Shown in pieces: positions 63,351 to 64,000 of a stretch of DNA of 64,000 nucleotides (the stretch's first letter is position 1; each line of letters opens with the position of its first letter). The notes under the pieces are model-generated. The model was not told where the DNA came from and made no database searches. It saw nothing but the letters and a program-made list of their open reading frames with translations. The translations under genes were made by a program, and so were the position numbers. Source of the stretch: Paracoccaceae bacterium (GTDB lineage Bacteria; Pseudomonadota; Alphaproteobacteria; Rhodobacterales; Rhodobacteraceae); NCBI GenBank assembly GCA_002402045.2, contig NVUX02000074.1, positions 147,235 through 211,234 of the forward strand, read 5' to 3'.

Positions 63351-64000
63351 GCCATGCGCCCCGGATTAAGCACACCGCGCGGGTCAAACTTTTGCCGCAG
63401 GGCCGCAGCAAGGGCCGCAATGGGGGCTGGCTCAGGAGGGAAGGCGGTGCCTTCGCCGCGAATCAGCGTGGCGTGGCCAGTTTTAACGGCAGGGCGTAGG
63501 TTGGCGCCCTTGGGGGCCAGCACCCAGAGCAAGCCTCCGGCCCAGTCAAACATGACCTTTTCAGCACCAAGGCTGCGCAGGGCTTCGGCGGTAGAGGGGC
63601 CATCTGAGGGCTTAACCGATATGCGCCAGACATCGCCCTCAAGGCCTGCAAAGGCTTGCACATCGCGCTGGGCCGCCCAGTTAAAGGCGGCCACTTCGCC
63701 GCCAAGAAGGCTGGCCAGCACTTCGCTGCGATAGCTCACAGAGCCATCCAGCCCCTCTAGCCGCAGGGCCGTGGTGCCGTTTGCGTGGGCCGCACCGCTT
63801 ACATCGTAAGGTGAGGCCATCGCTTTGGCCATGGTGGCCGCTGAGGTGGCTTCGTCCTCCCGCACTAGCACCGTGGCGGTAGATTCAGGCGCGGGGAGTA
63901 GCTTGAAACTGACCTCAGTCAGCACGCCCAAAGTGCCGTGGCTACCTGCCATCAGCTTCACCAGATCATAGCCGGTTACGTTTTTCATCACCCGCCCGCC
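63347..64000 (-). CDS. glcE: Glycolate oxidase FAD-binding subunit GlcE (5' part beyond window)
   Basis: The C-terminal 217 or so residues of GlcE, open at the right end of the window. The FAD-domain end GGRVMKNVTGYDLVKLMAGSHGTLGVLTEVSFKLLP (read across segments) is typical, and it closes with KFDPRGVLNPGRMA, the common GlcD/GlcE C-terminal motif. GlcD would be expected further upstream on the minus strand. The TGA overlaps the start of the following gene by 4 bases. Confidence 0.93.
   Translation of the reverse strand, partial: GGRVMKNVTGYDLVKLMAGSHGTLGVLTEVSFKLLPAPESTATVLVREDEATSAATMAKAMASPYDVSGAAHANGTTALRLEGLDGSVSYRSEVLASLLGGEVAAFNWAAQRDVQAFAGLEGDVWRISVKPSDGPSTAEALRSLGAEKVMFDWAGGLLWVLAPKGANLRPAVKTGHATLIRGEGTAFPPEPAPIAALAAALRQKFDPRGVLNPGRMA

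Noticed and set aside
1..64000. tRNA genes, rRNA genes, CRISPR arrays, prophage or insertion sequences
   Set aside because: No tRNA-like GTTCGA-type arms, no repeat-spacer pattern, no transposase or integrase motifs were found by reading.

Overview
The window reads as a chromosomal segment of an alphaproteobacterium of the Rhodobacterales (Roseobacter-like) type. This is inferred from the block mutM / enoyl-CoA hydratase / rpsT / dnaA / dnaN / recF, the HDAC-xseB-ispA-dxs run, the glcE-glcF operon, and the abundance of TRAP and ABC importers beside small catabolic operons. No tRNA, rRNA, CRISPR array, prophage or insertion sequence was seen.

Layout. 1-4040: the 3' part of smc, a TPR protein, thioredoxin 2 and a LysR regulator. 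4142-15474: a long catabolic cluster divergent from the LysR gene, with a CoA-transferase, acyl-CoA dehydrogenase, ThDP enzyme, TAXI-type TRAP transporter, universal stress protein, BKACE (DUF849) condensing-cleavage enzyme, class III aminotransferase and MDR oxidoreductase. 15570-18973: Tat-exported MsrB, an MscS channel, chorismate synthase and an EamA transporter. 19079-22393: a TPP riboswitch controlling thiBPQ. 22447-24687: a large two-part glycosyltransferase. 24676-32018: a GntR regulator with an Asp/Glu-racemase-like gene, divergent from a ThDP enzyme, a DadA-like oxidase and a DctPQM TRAP transporter. 32082-36333: rpsU, COQ9, a class IV aminotransferase, a quinone oxidoreductase and a cytochrome P450. 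36571-45212: an ScfR/RamB-like regulator divergent from a HAAT-type ABC importer ending in acetyl-CoA synthetase. 45306-50866: a tiny lipoprotein, recF, dnaN, an orphan gene, dnaA, rpsT and enoyl-CoA hydratase. 50920-56957: ada, mutM, a 28-codon ORF, HDAC-like hydrolase, xseB, ispA and dxs. 57055-59589: an NlpC/P60 protein, leucyl aminopeptidase and a small unknown gene. 59718-60953: decayed DNA. 60963 to the end: glcF, an unknown gene and partial glcE.

The genes form modules of importer plus catabolic enzymes plus a dedicated regulator, as expected for a marine heterotroph living on small organic acids and amino acids. Two ThDP-dependent catabolic enzymes lie on either side of a riboswitch-controlled thiamine importer.

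The most striking observation is the wreckage between 59.7 and 60.6 kb. In three successive stretches on the minus strand it retains recognisable pieces of beta-hydroxyaspartate dehydratase (BhcB), beta-hydroxyaspartate aldolase (BhcC) and iminosuccinate reductase (BhcD), in operon order and just downstream of the glycolate oxidase genes. This looks like a lost beta-hydroxyaspartate cycle for glyoxylate. The same area is peppered with a 52-53 bp GC-ended inverted-repeat element, of which five copies occur in the window, all outside intact genes. Identifications rest on motifs read by eye and remembered family sequences; no database search was possible.
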